Origin: Micromonospora olivasterospora | GTDB lineage: Bacteria > Actinomycetota > Actinomycetes > Mycobacteriales > Micromonosporaceae | Length of the DNA stretch: 64,000 bases | Direction: 5' to 3' | NCBI RefSeq assembly: GCF_007830265.1 | Contig: NZ_VLKE01000001.1 | Span: 558,001-622,000, forward strand | Shown: positions 8,757-16,774 of the stretch, piece by piece | How the letters are laid out: every line of letters begins with the position of its first letter | Position numbering within the stretch: position 1 is the first letter of the stretch | Position numbers and translations under genes: made by a program | The notes under the pieces: generated by a model | What the model was told of the DNA's origin: nothing | The model's database searches: none | Seen by the model: the letters and a program-made list of their open reading frames with translations, nothing else

Positions 8757-8892
8757 GGCACTGCTCGGGCCCAGCGGCCCTCCCAGCACGGACCTTCACC
8801 CCCGCCTGAAGACCGGCACACTGGCCCGCAGTCAGGTAGCGGGAGGGCGGGCGACGATCACCCGCGCGACGGCCCGGCGCCCGAATCCCAAG

Positions 8893-8904
8893 CCGTACGT
8901 ACGG
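8893..8904. promoter_or_regulatory. Palindromic operator candidate of the TetR/AcnR-like gene
   Basis: A perfect 12-base palindrome, CCGTACGTACGG, lies 37 bases upstream of the regulator's GTG. It resembles the CAGNAC...GTACTG-type site known for AcnR. Autoregulation is inferred from position. Confidence 0.45.
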
Positions 8905-8940
8905 TTTGCGTAGCGCCCGCGTACCTGACACGATCGGCGT

Positions 8941-9513
8941 GTGCCCAGAGTAAGTCAGGACCAGCTCGACGCGCGCCGGCAGGAGATCCTCACCGCCGCG
9001 CGGGCATGTTTCGCCCGGCACGGCTACGAGGGCGCCACCGTGCGCCGGTTGGAGGAGGCCACCGGTCTCTCCCGGGGCGCCATCTTCCACCACTTCCGCG
9101 ACAAGGACTCCCTCTTCCTCGCCGTCGCCGAGGACGACGCCGCCGCCATGGTGGAGACCGTCGCCCGCAACGGCCTCGTCCAGGTGATGCGGGACCTGCT
9201 GGCCCGGGCCGTCTCGCCGGACACCACGGGCTGGCTGGGCAGCCAACTGGAGGTGTCCCGCCGGCTGCGCACCGACCCGGCGTTCGCCCGCCGCTGGGCC
9301 GAGCGTTCCGCCGCCGTCGCCGCGGCCACCCGGGAGCGGCTGGCCCGCCAGCGGGAGGCCGGGGTGCTCCGCGAGGACGTGCCGATCGACGTACTGGCCC
9401 AGTTCCTCGAACTCGCCTACGACGGCCTGGTGCTGCACCTGGCGATGGGCCAGCCGGCCGGCGACCTCGGCCCGGTGCTGGACCTCGTCGAGGAGGCGGT
9501 ACGCCGGCGCTGA
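8941..9513 (+). CDS. acnR: TetR-family regulator, AcnR-like
   Basis: A 190-residue TetR protein with the HTH in the first 50 residues (YEGATVRRLEEATGLSRGAIFHHF). This segment and the following DKDSLFLAVAEDDAA are very close to AcnR, the repressor of aconitase in Corynebacterium and relatives. In those genomes acnR lies beside acn. Here aconitase is not in the window and the upstream flank is the IS605 scar, so the pair may have been separated. The start GTG at 8941 gives the usual N-terminus. A palindrome upstream could be its own operator. Confidence 0.72.
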   Translation: MPRVSQDQLDARRQEILTAARACFARHGYEGATVRRLEEATGLSRGAIFHHFRDKDSLFLAVAEDDAAAMVETVARNGLVQVMRDLLARAVSPDTTGWLGSQLEVSRRLRTDPAFARRWAERSAAVAAATRERLARQREAGVLREDVPIDVLAQFLELAYDGLVLHLAMGQPAGDLGPVLDLVEEAVRRR

Positions 9514-9622
9514 CGATCGCGGGCGTGCGTATCGGTCCGGTAACTGGCGGGCTCAGCGGGGTCGGCCGTGGCGGGCCTGCTCCACAATGGGGCCGCGACC
9601 CCCTCGCGCGACAGGAGCAGCC

Positions 9623-10543
9623 ATGTTCGTTCTCGCCGCACCGCGAGACACCTGGGGCATCCCGGGTCAGACCTTCCTCGGAATCTACCTGCTGGCGGCC
9701 CTCGTGGTCGTCATCGTCTCGGCCGCCCGCCGCAACGCGATCCTCGCCGGCAGCCGGGTCGCCAAGGGCGGCGGCCAACTCGGCCCGCAGCAGGTGGCCT
9801 TCCTCAACGGTGGCGACCAGTTGGCGATCTGGACGGCGCTCGGCGGCCTGCGCGGCGCCGGCGCCATCGGCGTACGCCCCGACCGACGGCTCGCCACCGG
9901 CGGTCCCCTGCCGGCCGGGCTGACCCCGCTGGACCGGGCGATCCACCACGCCGCCTCCCGGAACCTGCTCGCCCGGGAACTGGCCCGGGACGAGTGGGTC
10001 ACCCGGGCCCTCGGCGAGCTACGCGAAGGCCTGCAGCGGCAGGGCCTGGCGCTCACCCCGGCGCAGCGCGTCGCCGCCCGCCGCGGGGCGTTCGTGCTGT
10101 TCGCGCTCGTCGTGCTCGGCGTGTTCCGGCTGTTCGCGGGCCTGTCCAACGACCGGCCGGTCGGCTTCCTGCTGCTCAGCATCATCGGGGTGGCCATCGC
10201 GGCCGTGCTGCTCGCCCGGGTGCCGTGGCGGACCCGGGCGGCGAACGCCGCCCTGCGCGACCTGCGCCGGAGCAACATCCACCTTGCCCCGGCGTCCAGC
10301 CCGGCGTACGCCACCTACGGGGCGGCCGGCGCGGCGATGGGCGTGGCGCTGTTCGGCACCGCCTCCCTCTGGGCGCTCGACCCTGGGTTCGCCGAGCAGG
10401 CCGAGATCCAGCGGCAGGCCCTCACCGGCACCGGCACCTCCTCCGGCGGCAGCTCGTGCGGCGGAAGCAGCAGCTCGTGCGGCGGGGGCAGCAGTTGCGG
10501 GGGCGGCGGTGGTTGCGGGGGCGGCGGCGGGTGCGGGGGATGA
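9623..10543 (+). CDS. TIGR04222-type membrane protein with Cys/Gly/Ser-rich tail
   Basis: 306 residues. One membrane segment near residues 14-32, a cytosolic or partly folded middle, then two hydrophobic segments about residues 155-173 and 180-200. The last 35 residues are low complexity: Gly, Ser and five Cys (about C279, C286, C292, C298, C304), ending CGG. The architecture matches the TIGR04222 domain family, which carries Cys/Gly-rich tails and tends to sit next to DUF692 genes. The ATG at 9623 has AGGAG nearby. Its stop overlaps the DUF692 start (ATGA). I infer that the tail may be modified by that enzyme; the sequence alone does not prove it. Confidence 0.75.
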   Translation: MFVLAAPRDTWGIPGQTFLGIYLLAALVVVIVSAARRNAILAGSRVAKGGGQLGPQQVAFLNGGDQLAIWTALGGLRGAGAIGVRPDRRLATGGPLPAGLTPLDRAIHHAASRNLLARELARDEWVTRALGELREGLQRQGLALTPAQRVAARRGAFVLFALVVLGVFRLFAGLSNDRPVGFLLLSIIGVAIAAVLLARVPWRTRAANAALRDLRRSNIHLAPASSPAYATYGAAGAAMGVALFGTASLWALDPGFAEQAEIQRQALTGTGTSSGGSSCGGSSSSCGGGSSCGGGGGCGGGGGCGG

Positions 10544-11442
10544 CCCACGCAGCCGGGCCCGGCCCGACCGCCGCAAACGCGCCCGGCCCCGGCGTGGCCC
10601 GTTCCGCCGGAGTGGCTCGCGGCGCGTCCGGCGTCGCCGGGGTCGGCATCGGCTGGCGACCCGAGATCGCCGGTTTCGTCGCCGACCTGCCCGGGCTGCG
10701 GTTCGTGGAGGTGGTGGCCGAGACGCTCGCCCCGCACACGCCCCTGCCGGACGCGCTCGCCGCGCTGACCGGGCGCGGCGTCACCGTCGTACCGCACGGG
10801 GTGAAGCTCTCCCTCGGCGGCGCGGAGCCGGTCGATCCGGCCCGGGTCGCCCACCTTGCGCGGGTTGCCGAGCTGGTCGGGGCGCCGCTGGTCAGCGAGC
10901 ACATCGCCTTCGTACGGGCCGGCGGCGTGGAGGCCGGCCACCTGCTGCCGCTGCCGCGCACGCGGGAGGCGGTCGCCGCGGTGGTGGCCAACGTCCGCCG
11001 GGCACAGGCGGAGCTGCCGGTGCCGCTGGCGCTGGAACCGATCGCCGCGCTGTTCGACTGGCCGGACGACGAGCTGGACGAGGCGGACTTCCTCACCGAG
11101 ATCCTCGACGCGACCGGCGCGACGCTGCTGCTGGACGTCGCCAACGTGCACGCCAACGCCCGCAACCGCGGCGGCGGCCCGCTGGCCCTGCTGGACCGGC
11201 TGCCGCTGGACCGCGTGGCGTACGCGCACGTGGCGGGCGGGACCGAGCAGGGCGGTTTCTACCACGACACGCATACCGACCCGGTTCCGCCGGCCGTGCT
11301 GGACCTGATCGCCGCGCTCTGCGACCGGCACCGCCCGCCGGCGCTGCTGCTCGAGCGCGACGGGCACTGGCCGCCCGCCCCGGAGCTGCGCGCCGAACTG
11401 GACGCGATCGCCGCCATCTCCGGATACCCGGCGGTCACGTGA
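10540..11442 (+). CDS. DUF692 / MNIO family multinuclear iron oxidative enzyme
   Basis: A 300-residue TIM-barrel protein of the DUF692 (MNIO) family, whose studied members (MbnB, TglH) use a multi-iron centre to modify Cys residues of peptides. Candidate iron ligands are visible: H86 in VPHGVKL, E120-H121 in VSEHIAF, E166 in LEPIAALF, D199, N202 and H204 in LDVANVHANA, H230 in AYAHVAGG, D243/H245 in YHDTHTDP and E272 in LLERDGHW. The first 30 residues are Ala/Gly/Pro-rich and probably disordered. It is translationally coupled to the Cys-rich membrane protein. Substrate and product are unknown. Confidence 0.82.
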   Translation: MTHAAGPGPTAANAPGPGVARSAGVARGASGVAGVGIGWRPEIAGFVADLPGLRFVEVVAETLAPHTPLPDALAALTGRGVTVVPHGVKLSLGGAEPVDPARVAHLARVAELVGAPLVSEHIAFVRAGGVEAGHLLPLPRTREAVAAVVANVRRAQAELPVPLALEPIAALFDWPDDELDEADFLTEILDATGATLLLDVANVHANARNRGGGPLALLDRLPLDRVAYAHVAGGTEQGGFYHDTHTDPVPPAVLDLIAALCDRHRPPALLLERDGHWPPAPELRAELDAIAAISGYPAVT

Positions 11443-11556
11443 GCGCGAGGAGCGAGCCGGTCCTGCGAGCCCCGCAGCCGCGAACAGCGGAGGCACCGTG
11501 AGCGCGAGGAGCGAGCCGGTCCTGCGAGCCCCGCAGCCGCAAACAGAGGGGGCACC
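11439..11556 (+). repeat. Two tandem 59-bp repeats forming coupled 20-residue micro-ORFs
   Basis: Units start at 11439 and 11498 and share GTGAGCGCGAGGAGCGAG at the front. Each holds a GTG-started ORF of 20 codons. The first GTG overlaps the DUF692 stop (GTGA), the second overlaps the stop of the first, and the start of the next gene at 11557 overlaps the stop of the second. The next gene also begins GTGAGCGC. The same family, four copies, lies at 37198-37433. Confidence 0.9.
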
Positions 11557-12024
11557 GTGAGCGCGCCCGGCTCCGCCCGGCCGGGCGACCTGGCCGCCCG
11601 GCAGGCGGAGCTGGTGGCCGCGCTGGTCGCGGGCGGGCCGCTGCCGCCCGGGTTCGATCCGGGCCCGGTCGACGCGGCCCGGCGCGCCCTGCTGCGCAAG
11701 CGGGCCGGCGACGTGGCCCGGCACTGGCCGCTGCTCGCCGCCGGCCTCGGCCCGGACTGGCCGGCGACGTTCGCCCGCTGGGCGGCCGGCCGGCCCACCA
11801 ACGGCTCGCTGCGTGACGGCTGGGATCTGGCCCGCGACCTGCGTGCCCGGGGCGAGCTGCCGCCGCTGGGCGCGGAGGAACTGGCCGTCCGGGAGGCGGG
11901 CGCCCGCTACGCCGGCTCGGGGGCGCCGCGACCGCGCCGGCTGCCGGCCCTGCGCCGCGTCGGCGGCGCCGTCGCGGTGCAGCTCGCCGGCCGGGTACGC
12001 CTGCTCCGCCCGGCCCGCCGGTAG
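11557..12024 (+). CDS. Small partner protein of the MNIO cassette (SCO6045-like)
   Basis: 155 residues, Ala/Arg/Leu-rich and mostly helical. The core runs LAARQAELVAALVAGG, DAARRALLRKRAGDVARHWPLL and FARWAAGRPTNGSLRDGWDLAR, with a basic C-terminus. It resembles Streptomyces SCO6045-like proteins, found beside DUF692 genes. Position suggests a substrate-binding or targeting partner of the MNIO enzyme, analogous to partner proteins of other MNIO systems; this is inference. The GTG at 11557 is fixed by the GTGA overlap with the micro-ORF repeat before it. Confidence 0.65.
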   Translation: MSAPGSARPGDLAARQAELVAALVAGGPLPPGFDPGPVDAARRALLRKRAGDVARHWPLLAAGLGPDWPATFARWAAGRPTNGSLRDGWDLARDLRARGELPPLGAEELAVREAGARYAGSGAPRPRRLPALRRVGGAVAVQLAGRVRLLRPARR

Positions 12025-12057
12025 CCGCCCCACCCGGCGTACGGCAGGATCTTCCGT

Positions 12058-12819
12058 ATGGATCTGGGACTCACCGACCGGGTGTACGTGCTGACCGGCG
12101 CCTCGCGGGGGCTGGGCTTCGCCACGGCCGAGTGCCTGGTGGCCGACGGTGCGCGGGTGGTGCTCTCCGCCCGGACGCCCGAGCGGGTGGCGGAGGCCGT
12201 GGGCCGGCTCGGCGGGCCGGAGCACGCGATCGGGCTGGCCGCGGACCTGAGCGACCTGGCCACACCGGAACGGCTCGTCGCCGCCGCCCGGGAGCGGTTC
12301 GGTCGGCTCGACGGCGCGCTGGTCTCCGTCGGCGGGCCACCCGGTGGCACCGCCGCCGGCGCCACGGACGCGCAGTGGCGCGAGTCCTTCGAGACCGTCT
12401 TCCTCGGCACCGTCCGCACCGCCCGGACGGTCGCCGCCGCGCTGCCCGACGGCGGGGCGATCGCGCTGGTCCTGTCCACCTCGGCGCGCGGCCCGATCGC
12501 CGGGCTGGGCATCTCCAACGGGCTGCGGCCCGGCCTGGCCGGGGTGGCCAAGGACATGGCCGACGAGTACGGCCCCCGGGGCGTGCGGGTGGTCGGGCTG
12601 CTCCCGGGGCGGATCATGACCGACCGCAACCGGCAGCTCTTCGAGGCCGCCGGCGACCCGGAGCAGGCCCGCGCCGAGGCGGAGGCGGGCATCCCGCTGC
12701 GCCGGATCGGCGACCCGGCGGAGTTCGGCCGGGTCGCCGCGTTCGTCCTCTCCCCCGCCGCCGGATACCTGACCGGGCTCACCCTGCCGGTCGACGGCGG
12801 CGCGCTGCGCGGGCTCTGA
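12058..12819 (+). CDS. SDR-family oxidoreductase lacking the YxxxK motif
   Basis: A 253-residue short-chain dehydrogenase fold. The cofactor loop is TGASRGLG (residues 13-20), Asp of ADLSD follows, and the catalytic Ser region is VLSTSARGP near 140. Where most SDRs have YxxxK this one has S153-N-G-L-R157, a pattern known in a subgroup annotated as 3-oxoacyl-ACP reductase-like. Either chemistry differs or another residue replaces Tyr. The C-terminus TGLTLPVDGGALRG is typical. Its TGA overlaps the next ATG (TGATG), so it is coupled to the DNA glycosylase gene. Confidence 0.8.
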   Translation: MDLGLTDRVYVLTGASRGLGFATAECLVADGARVVLSARTPERVAEAVGRLGGPEHAIGLAADLSDLATPERLVAAARERFGRLDGALVSVGGPPGGTAAGATDAQWRESFETVFLGTVRTARTVAAALPDGGAIALVLSTSARGPIAGLGISNGLRPGLAGVAKDMADEYGPRGVRVVGLLPGRIMTDRNRQLFEAAGDPEQARAEAEAGIPLRRIGDPAEFGRVAAFVLSPAAGYLTGLTLPVDGGALRGL

Positions 12820-13421
12820 TGCCCCGGGCGGCGGGCCGGGGTCCCCGGCCGACCCGCGAGACCGGCAGGGATCGCCGGCCGACCCGCGAGGAGCTGGCCG
12901 CCGCGGCGGACCGCACCATCCCGGACGTCATCGCGTCGGGGCTGGCCGTGCTGTTCGTCGGGATCAACCCCGGCCTCTGGTCGGCGGCGACCGGCTGGCA
13001 CTTCGCCCGGCCCGGCAACCGGTTCTGGCCGGCACTGCACCGGGGCGGGTTCACGCCCCGGCAGTTGCACCCGAGCGAGCAGGACGAGCTGCCCGGGTAC
13101 GGGCTCGGAATCACCAACATGGTGGCGCGGGCGAGCGCCCGGGCCGACGAGCTGGCCCCCGCCGAGTTGGTCGAGGGCGCGCGGACCCTCACCGCCAAGG
13201 TGCGGCGGTACCGGCCGGCGTGGGTGGCGGTGGTCGGGGTGACCGCGTACCGGATCGGCTTCGCCCGGCCGAAGGCCACCTTCGGGCCGCAGCCGGAGCC
13301 GCTCGGCGGCGCCCGGCTCTGGGTGCTGCCCAACCCGAGCGGGCTGAACGCGCACTTCACGCCGGAGACCCTGGGCGCCGCCTTCGCGGAGCTGCGCGCC
13401 GCGACCGGTGCCGCGCACTGA
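12819..13421 (+). CDS. mug: Mismatch-specific uracil/thymine DNA glycosylase, Mug-type
   Basis: 200 residues. After a basic, disordered N-terminus of about 30 residues comes the uracil-DNA-glycosylase-fold motif GINPGLWSAATGWHFARPGNRFW, with the Asn of the GINPG loop as key active-site residue. VLPNPSGLNAHF near the C-terminus is the second active-site loop. It removes U or T mispaired with G. The start is set by overlap with the SDR stop. Its stop directly abuts the stop of the convergent ABC transporter gene (13421/13422), leaving no space for a separate terminator. Confidence 0.85.
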   Translation: MPRAAGRGPRPTRETGRDRRPTREELAAAADRTIPDVIASGLAVLFVGINPGLWSAATGWHFARPGNRFWPALHRGGFTPRQLHPSEQDELPGYGLGITNMVARASARADELAPAELVEGARTLTAKVRRYRPAWVAVVGVTAYRIGFARPKATFGPQPEPLGGARLWVLPNPSGLNAHFTPETLGAAFAELRAATGAAH

Positions 13422-15413
13422 TCAGTTGGCGGCGGCCGGGGGCAGCGCCTCCTCGGCCACGTAGGCGGCCATCGGCATGGTGACCACCGGCTCGGGGCCG
13501 GTCGCGTCGACGTACGGGGTGGGCGAGTCGGCGACGGCGAACTGGGTCCGGTACAGCTCGGCGTACAGGCCGCCGACGGCGACCAGCTCGTCGTGCCGGC
13601 CCCGCTCCACGATCCGCCCCTCGTCGAGGACGAGGATCTGGTCGGCGTCGCGGACCGTGGAGAGCCGGTGGGCGATCACCAGCGCCGTACGGCCGGCCAG
13701 CGCCACCGACAGCGCCCGCTGCACGGCCGCCTCGCTCTCCGAGTCCAGGTGCGCGGTCGCCTCGTCGAGGATCACGATCGACGGCGCCTTGAGCAGCAGC
13801 CGGGCGATGGCGATGCGTTGCTTCTCGCCGCCGGAGAAGCGGTAGCCCCGCTCGCCGACCGTCGTGTCCAGCCCGTCGGGCAGCGACCGGACCAGGTCGG
13901 CGACCTGCGCACCGGCCAGCGCCGCCCAGATCTCCTCGTCGGTGGCGTCCGGCTTGGCGTAGCGCAGGTTCTCGCGGATGGTCTCGTGGAACAGGTGGGA
14001 GTCCTGGGTGACCACGCCGATCTCGTCGCGCAGCGAGGCGAGGGTGGCGTCCCGGACGTCGACGCCGCCGACCAGCACCTGCCCGTCGGTCACGTCGTAG
14101 ACCCGGGGAAGCAGCATGGACAGCGTGGACTTGCCGGCGCCGGACGGACCCACGAGGGCGACCACCTGCCCCGGCTCGACGCTGAACGAGACGCCCCGCA
14201 GCACCGGCTCGTTGACCGTACGGTCGAGGGTGGCGACGTCCTCCAGCGAGGCCAGCGACACCTCGGCGGCGCTCGGGTAGCGGAAGCGCACGTCGCGGAA
14301 CTCGACCCGGCCGCTGCCCCGGGGCACGGGCACCGCGTCGGGCTGCTCCTCGATGCCGGGGCGCAGGTCGAGCACCTCGAAGACCCGGTCGAAGGAGACC
14401 AGCGCGCTCATCACGTCGACCCGGACGTTGGACAGCGCGGTCAGCGGGCCGTAGAGGCGGGTGAGCAGCAGCGCCAGGGTCACCACCGTGCCGGCGCTGA
14501 CGCCGCCGGTCACCGCGAGCCAGCCGCCGAGGCCGTACGTCAGCGCCTGGGCCAGCGAGGCGACCAGCAGCATCGCCACGAAGAACGTCCGCGAGTACAT
14601 CGCCGACTGGATGCCGATGTCACGCACCCGCTCGGCCCGGCCGGCGAACCGGCGCGCCTCGACCTGCGGCGAGCCGAACAGCTTCACCAGCAGCGCCCCG
14701 GCCACCCCGAACCGCTCGGTCATGGTCGCGTTCATCTTGGCGTCGAGGTTGTACGCCTCGCGGGTGATGTCGGCCAGCCGCCGGCCGACCCGGCGGGCGG
14801 GGATGATGAAGATCGGCAGGAGGATCAGCGACAGGGCGGTGATCTGCCAGGAGAGGGTGAACATCACCCCGGCGGTGAGCACGAGCTGGATGACGTTGCT
14901 GACCATCCCGGACAGGGTGGAGGTGAACGCCCGCTGGGCGCCGAGGACGTCGTTGTTGAGCCGGCTGACGAGCGCGCCGGTCTGGGTGCGGGTGAAGAAC
15001 TGCAGCGGCATCCGCTGGACGTGGTCGTACACCCGGGTCCGCAGGTCGAGGATGATGCCCTCGCCGATGCGCGCCGAATACCACCGCTGGGCCAGCGAGA
15101 AGAGCGCGTCGGCGACCGCGAGGGCGGCGATGACCAGGGCCAGCCGGACGACGGTCGAGCCGGCCTCCGGACCGCCCCGGCTGATCGCGTTGATCACGTC
15201 ACCGGCGAGGACCGGGGTGGCCACGCCGATCACGGCGGCGATCACCACGGTGACCAGGAAGACCACAATGTCCCGCTGGTAGGGCCGGGCGAACGCGACG
15301 ATCCGCCGGGCGGTGCCCCGCTTGAGCCGGTGCGCGGAGATCTCGTCCTTGTTGCGCATCGCGCGGAGCATGCTCCAGCCGACCATGCCGCCGCCGGACA
15401 TCGGGTTGGACAC
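13422..15413 (-). CDS. ABC exporter, fused membrane and ATPase domains
   Basis: A 663-residue half-transporter of the MsbA/MDR type. The membrane domain with six segments spans about residues 55-330. The ATPase follows with Walker A GPSGAGKST, Q-loop VVTQDSHLFHETIRENL, signature FSGGEKQR, Walker B IVILDEATAHLD and switch His in VIAHRLST. It must dimerise to work. There is an unusual insert of about 20 residues before the ATPase (AAEVSLASLEDVATLDRTVN) and a 35-residue C-terminal tail. The substrate is not predictable; no partner gene is adjacent. Confidence 0.87.
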   Translation of the reverse strand: MSNPMSGGGMVGWSMLRAMRNKDEISAHRLKRGTARRIVAFARPYQRDIVVFLVTVVIAAVIGVATPVLAGDVINAISRGGPEAGSTVVRLALVIAALAVADALFSLAQRWYSARIGEGIILDLRTRVYDHVQRMPLQFFTRTQTGALVSRLNNDVLGAQRAFTSTLSGMVSNVIQLVLTAGVMFTLSWQITALSLILLPIFIIPARRVGRRLADITREAYNLDAKMNATMTERFGVAGALLVKLFGSPQVEARRFAGRAERVRDIGIQSAMYSRTFFVAMLLVASLAQALTYGLGGWLAVTGGVSAGTVVTLALLLTRLYGPLTALSNVRVDVMSALVSFDRVFEVLDLRPGIEEQPDAVPVPRGSGRVEFRDVRFRYPSAAEVSLASLEDVATLDRTVNEPVLRGVSFSVEPGQVVALVGPSGAGKSTLSMLLPRVYDVTDGQVLVGGVDVRDATLASLRDEIGVVTQDSHLFHETIRENLRYAKPDATDEEIWAALAGAQVADLVRSLPDGLDTTVGERGYRFSGGEKQRIAIARLLLKAPSIVILDEATAHLDSESEAAVQRALSVALAGRTALVIAHRLSTVRDADQILVLDEGRIVERGRHDELVAVGGLYAELYRTQFAVADSPTPYVDATGPEPVVTMPMAAYVAEEALPPAAAN

Positions 15414-15508
15414 GCGTCACCTCCGGGTCGTGTGGCAGCCGTCGGGTCAATTCTCCCGACGACTACGACAACCTCGGCCGTAACCCGGTTCTTCCCAGAC
15501 GGTCCTTA

Positions 15509-16276
15509 CTATTCTCCCCGCCCGGCAAGATCGCGCAGCCGCCGGGTCTGCGCCTCGCGCTCGGCCCGCTGCTGCTCGGCGTGGCTGCGGCTGGTCGCCC
15601 CCGCGAGCAGCGCCTTGATCTCCACCACCGCGTCGCGGTCGTTGGCGAGCAGGCCGGCCGTGAGGTCGCGCACCGCGGCGTCCAGCTCGGCGTTCGGCAC
15701 GACCAGCGTGGCCAGCCCGAGCCGGTCGGCCTCGGCGGCGTCCATCCGCCGGCCCGTGGCGCAGATCTCCAGGGCGCGGGCGTAGCCGACCAGCTCGACC
15801 AGCCGCTTCGTGCCGGCCAGGTCGGGAACCAGGCCGAGCGTCACCTCCGCCATGGACAGCCTGGCGTCGGCGGCCAACACCCGCAGGTCGCAGGCGAGCG
15901 CGAGCTGGAAGCCCGCGCCGATGGCGTGGCCCTGCACCGCCGCCACCGAGATCACGCCGGGCCGGTGCAGCCAGGTGAAGGCGGCCTGGAACTCCGCGAT
16001 CCGGTCGGCGCACTCCTGCTCGGGCAGGGTCGCCAGCTCGGCGAACGAGCCCGGCCCCGAGGCGCCGGCCACCGACAGGTCGAGGCCGGCGGAGAACGCC
16101 CGGCCCTCGCCGCGCACCACGACGACGCGTACGTCGCCGGGGAGCTGCCGGGCGAAGTCGCTCATCGCGCGCCACATCGTCGGGGTCTGCGCGTTGAGCA
16201 CGTCGGGCCGGCACAACGTGACCGTCGCCACCGGCCCGTCGCAGTCGAGTCGTACCCCGACCGTCTCGGCGATCAC
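15509..16276 (-). CDS. Enoyl-CoA hydratase/isomerase family protein
   Basis: 255 residues of the crotonase fold. The oxyanion-hole loops are GRAFSAGLDL and QGHAIGAGFQLALACDL. The second catalytic Glu is present in LSMAEVTLGLVPDLAG; at the first catalytic Glu position (CE in crotonase) there is Gln in GFQLA. It may therefore act as an isomerase or other crotonase-type enzyme rather than a simple hydratase. The GTG at 16276 is preferred. A GTG at 16348 in frame would add 24 Arg/Pro-rich residues and overlap the upstream gene. Confidence 0.78.
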   Translation of the reverse strand: MIAETVGVRLDCDGPVATVTLCRPDVLNAQTPTMWRAMSDFARQLPGDVRVVVVRGEGRAFSAGLDLSVAGASGPGSFAELATLPEQECADRIAEFQAAFTWLHRPGVISVAAVQGHAIGAGFQLALACDLRVLAADARLSMAEVTLGLVPDLAGTKRLVELVGYARALEICATGRRMDAAEADRLGLATLVVPNAELDAAVRDLTAGLLANDRDAVVEIKALLAGATSRSHAEQQRAEREAQTRRLRDLAGRGE

Positions 16277-16322
16277 CGGACGGACCGGAGGGCGACGCTG
16301 ATGGACGACGTCGGAGGACGGG

Positions 16323-16550
16323 TCACGCCTTCTTACGGCGCCGGGCACCGCCGCGCTGGCGCAGCTGCACGCCGGACTCGGTGAGCACCCGGTGGATGAA
16401 CCCGTAGGAACGCCCGGTGGAGGCCGCGAGCGCGCGGATGCTCTCCCCCGAGGTGTACCGCTTTACCAGGTCCTTGGCGAGCGTCTGACGCTCGGCCCCG
16501 ACGATCCGGCGACCCTTCTCAGTGCTGGTGGCTGTGCCAGTGGCTGCCAT
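16323..16550 (-). CDS. Small actinobacterial helix-turn-helix DNA-binding protein
   Basis: 75 residues: a Lys/Arg-rich start, one HTH (ERQTLAKDLVKRYTSGESIRALAASTGRSYGFIHRVLTESG read as separate helices, residues 20-58) and a basic C-terminal tail RGGARRRKKA. Size and single-HTH layout resemble actinobacterial nucleoid-associated proteins such as Gbn (SCO1839) of Streptomyces. Orthology is not proven. GAGGA lies just before the ATG at 16550. It is followed after 46 bases by the enoyl-CoA hydratase-like gene. Confidence 0.75.
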   Translation of the reverse strand: MAATGTATSTEKGRRIVGAERQTLAKDLVKRYTSGESIRALAASTGRSYGFIHRVLTESGVQLRQRGGARRRKKA

Positions 16551-16774
16551 GCTGATTCCTCACGTCCCAGACTGTGCGGTTCGGATACGGTCCCACCTAT
16601 TAGACCGCCTCGAACGATCATGCGCCAGATATCAACTATTCGCCAACCGACACGCTATGCAGTGTCGCCTACCCGATAGGGTAATCGCGCCGGCCGGTCG
16701 GGCCTTGCGCGCCGGCGGTCGGCGGGCCGTGCGCATGACGGCGGCGTGGCACGCGGCGCACGGCCCGCGCCGGG

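Larger units (their letters stand above)
8107..8830. mobile_element. IS200/IS605-family element, left end deleted
   Basis: Contains a complete tnpA (plus) and the first part of a divergent tnpB (minus) separated by only 16 bases. The left end and most of tnpB are gone; the join to the nitrilase remnant is near 8107-8112. To the right of tnpA are two small palindromes, 8767-8780 (GGGCC-CAGC-GGCCC) and 8794-8811 (CTTCA...TGAAG). These are the kind of subterminal hairpins TnpA recognises in this family. Exact right boundary uncertain. Confidence 0.65.
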
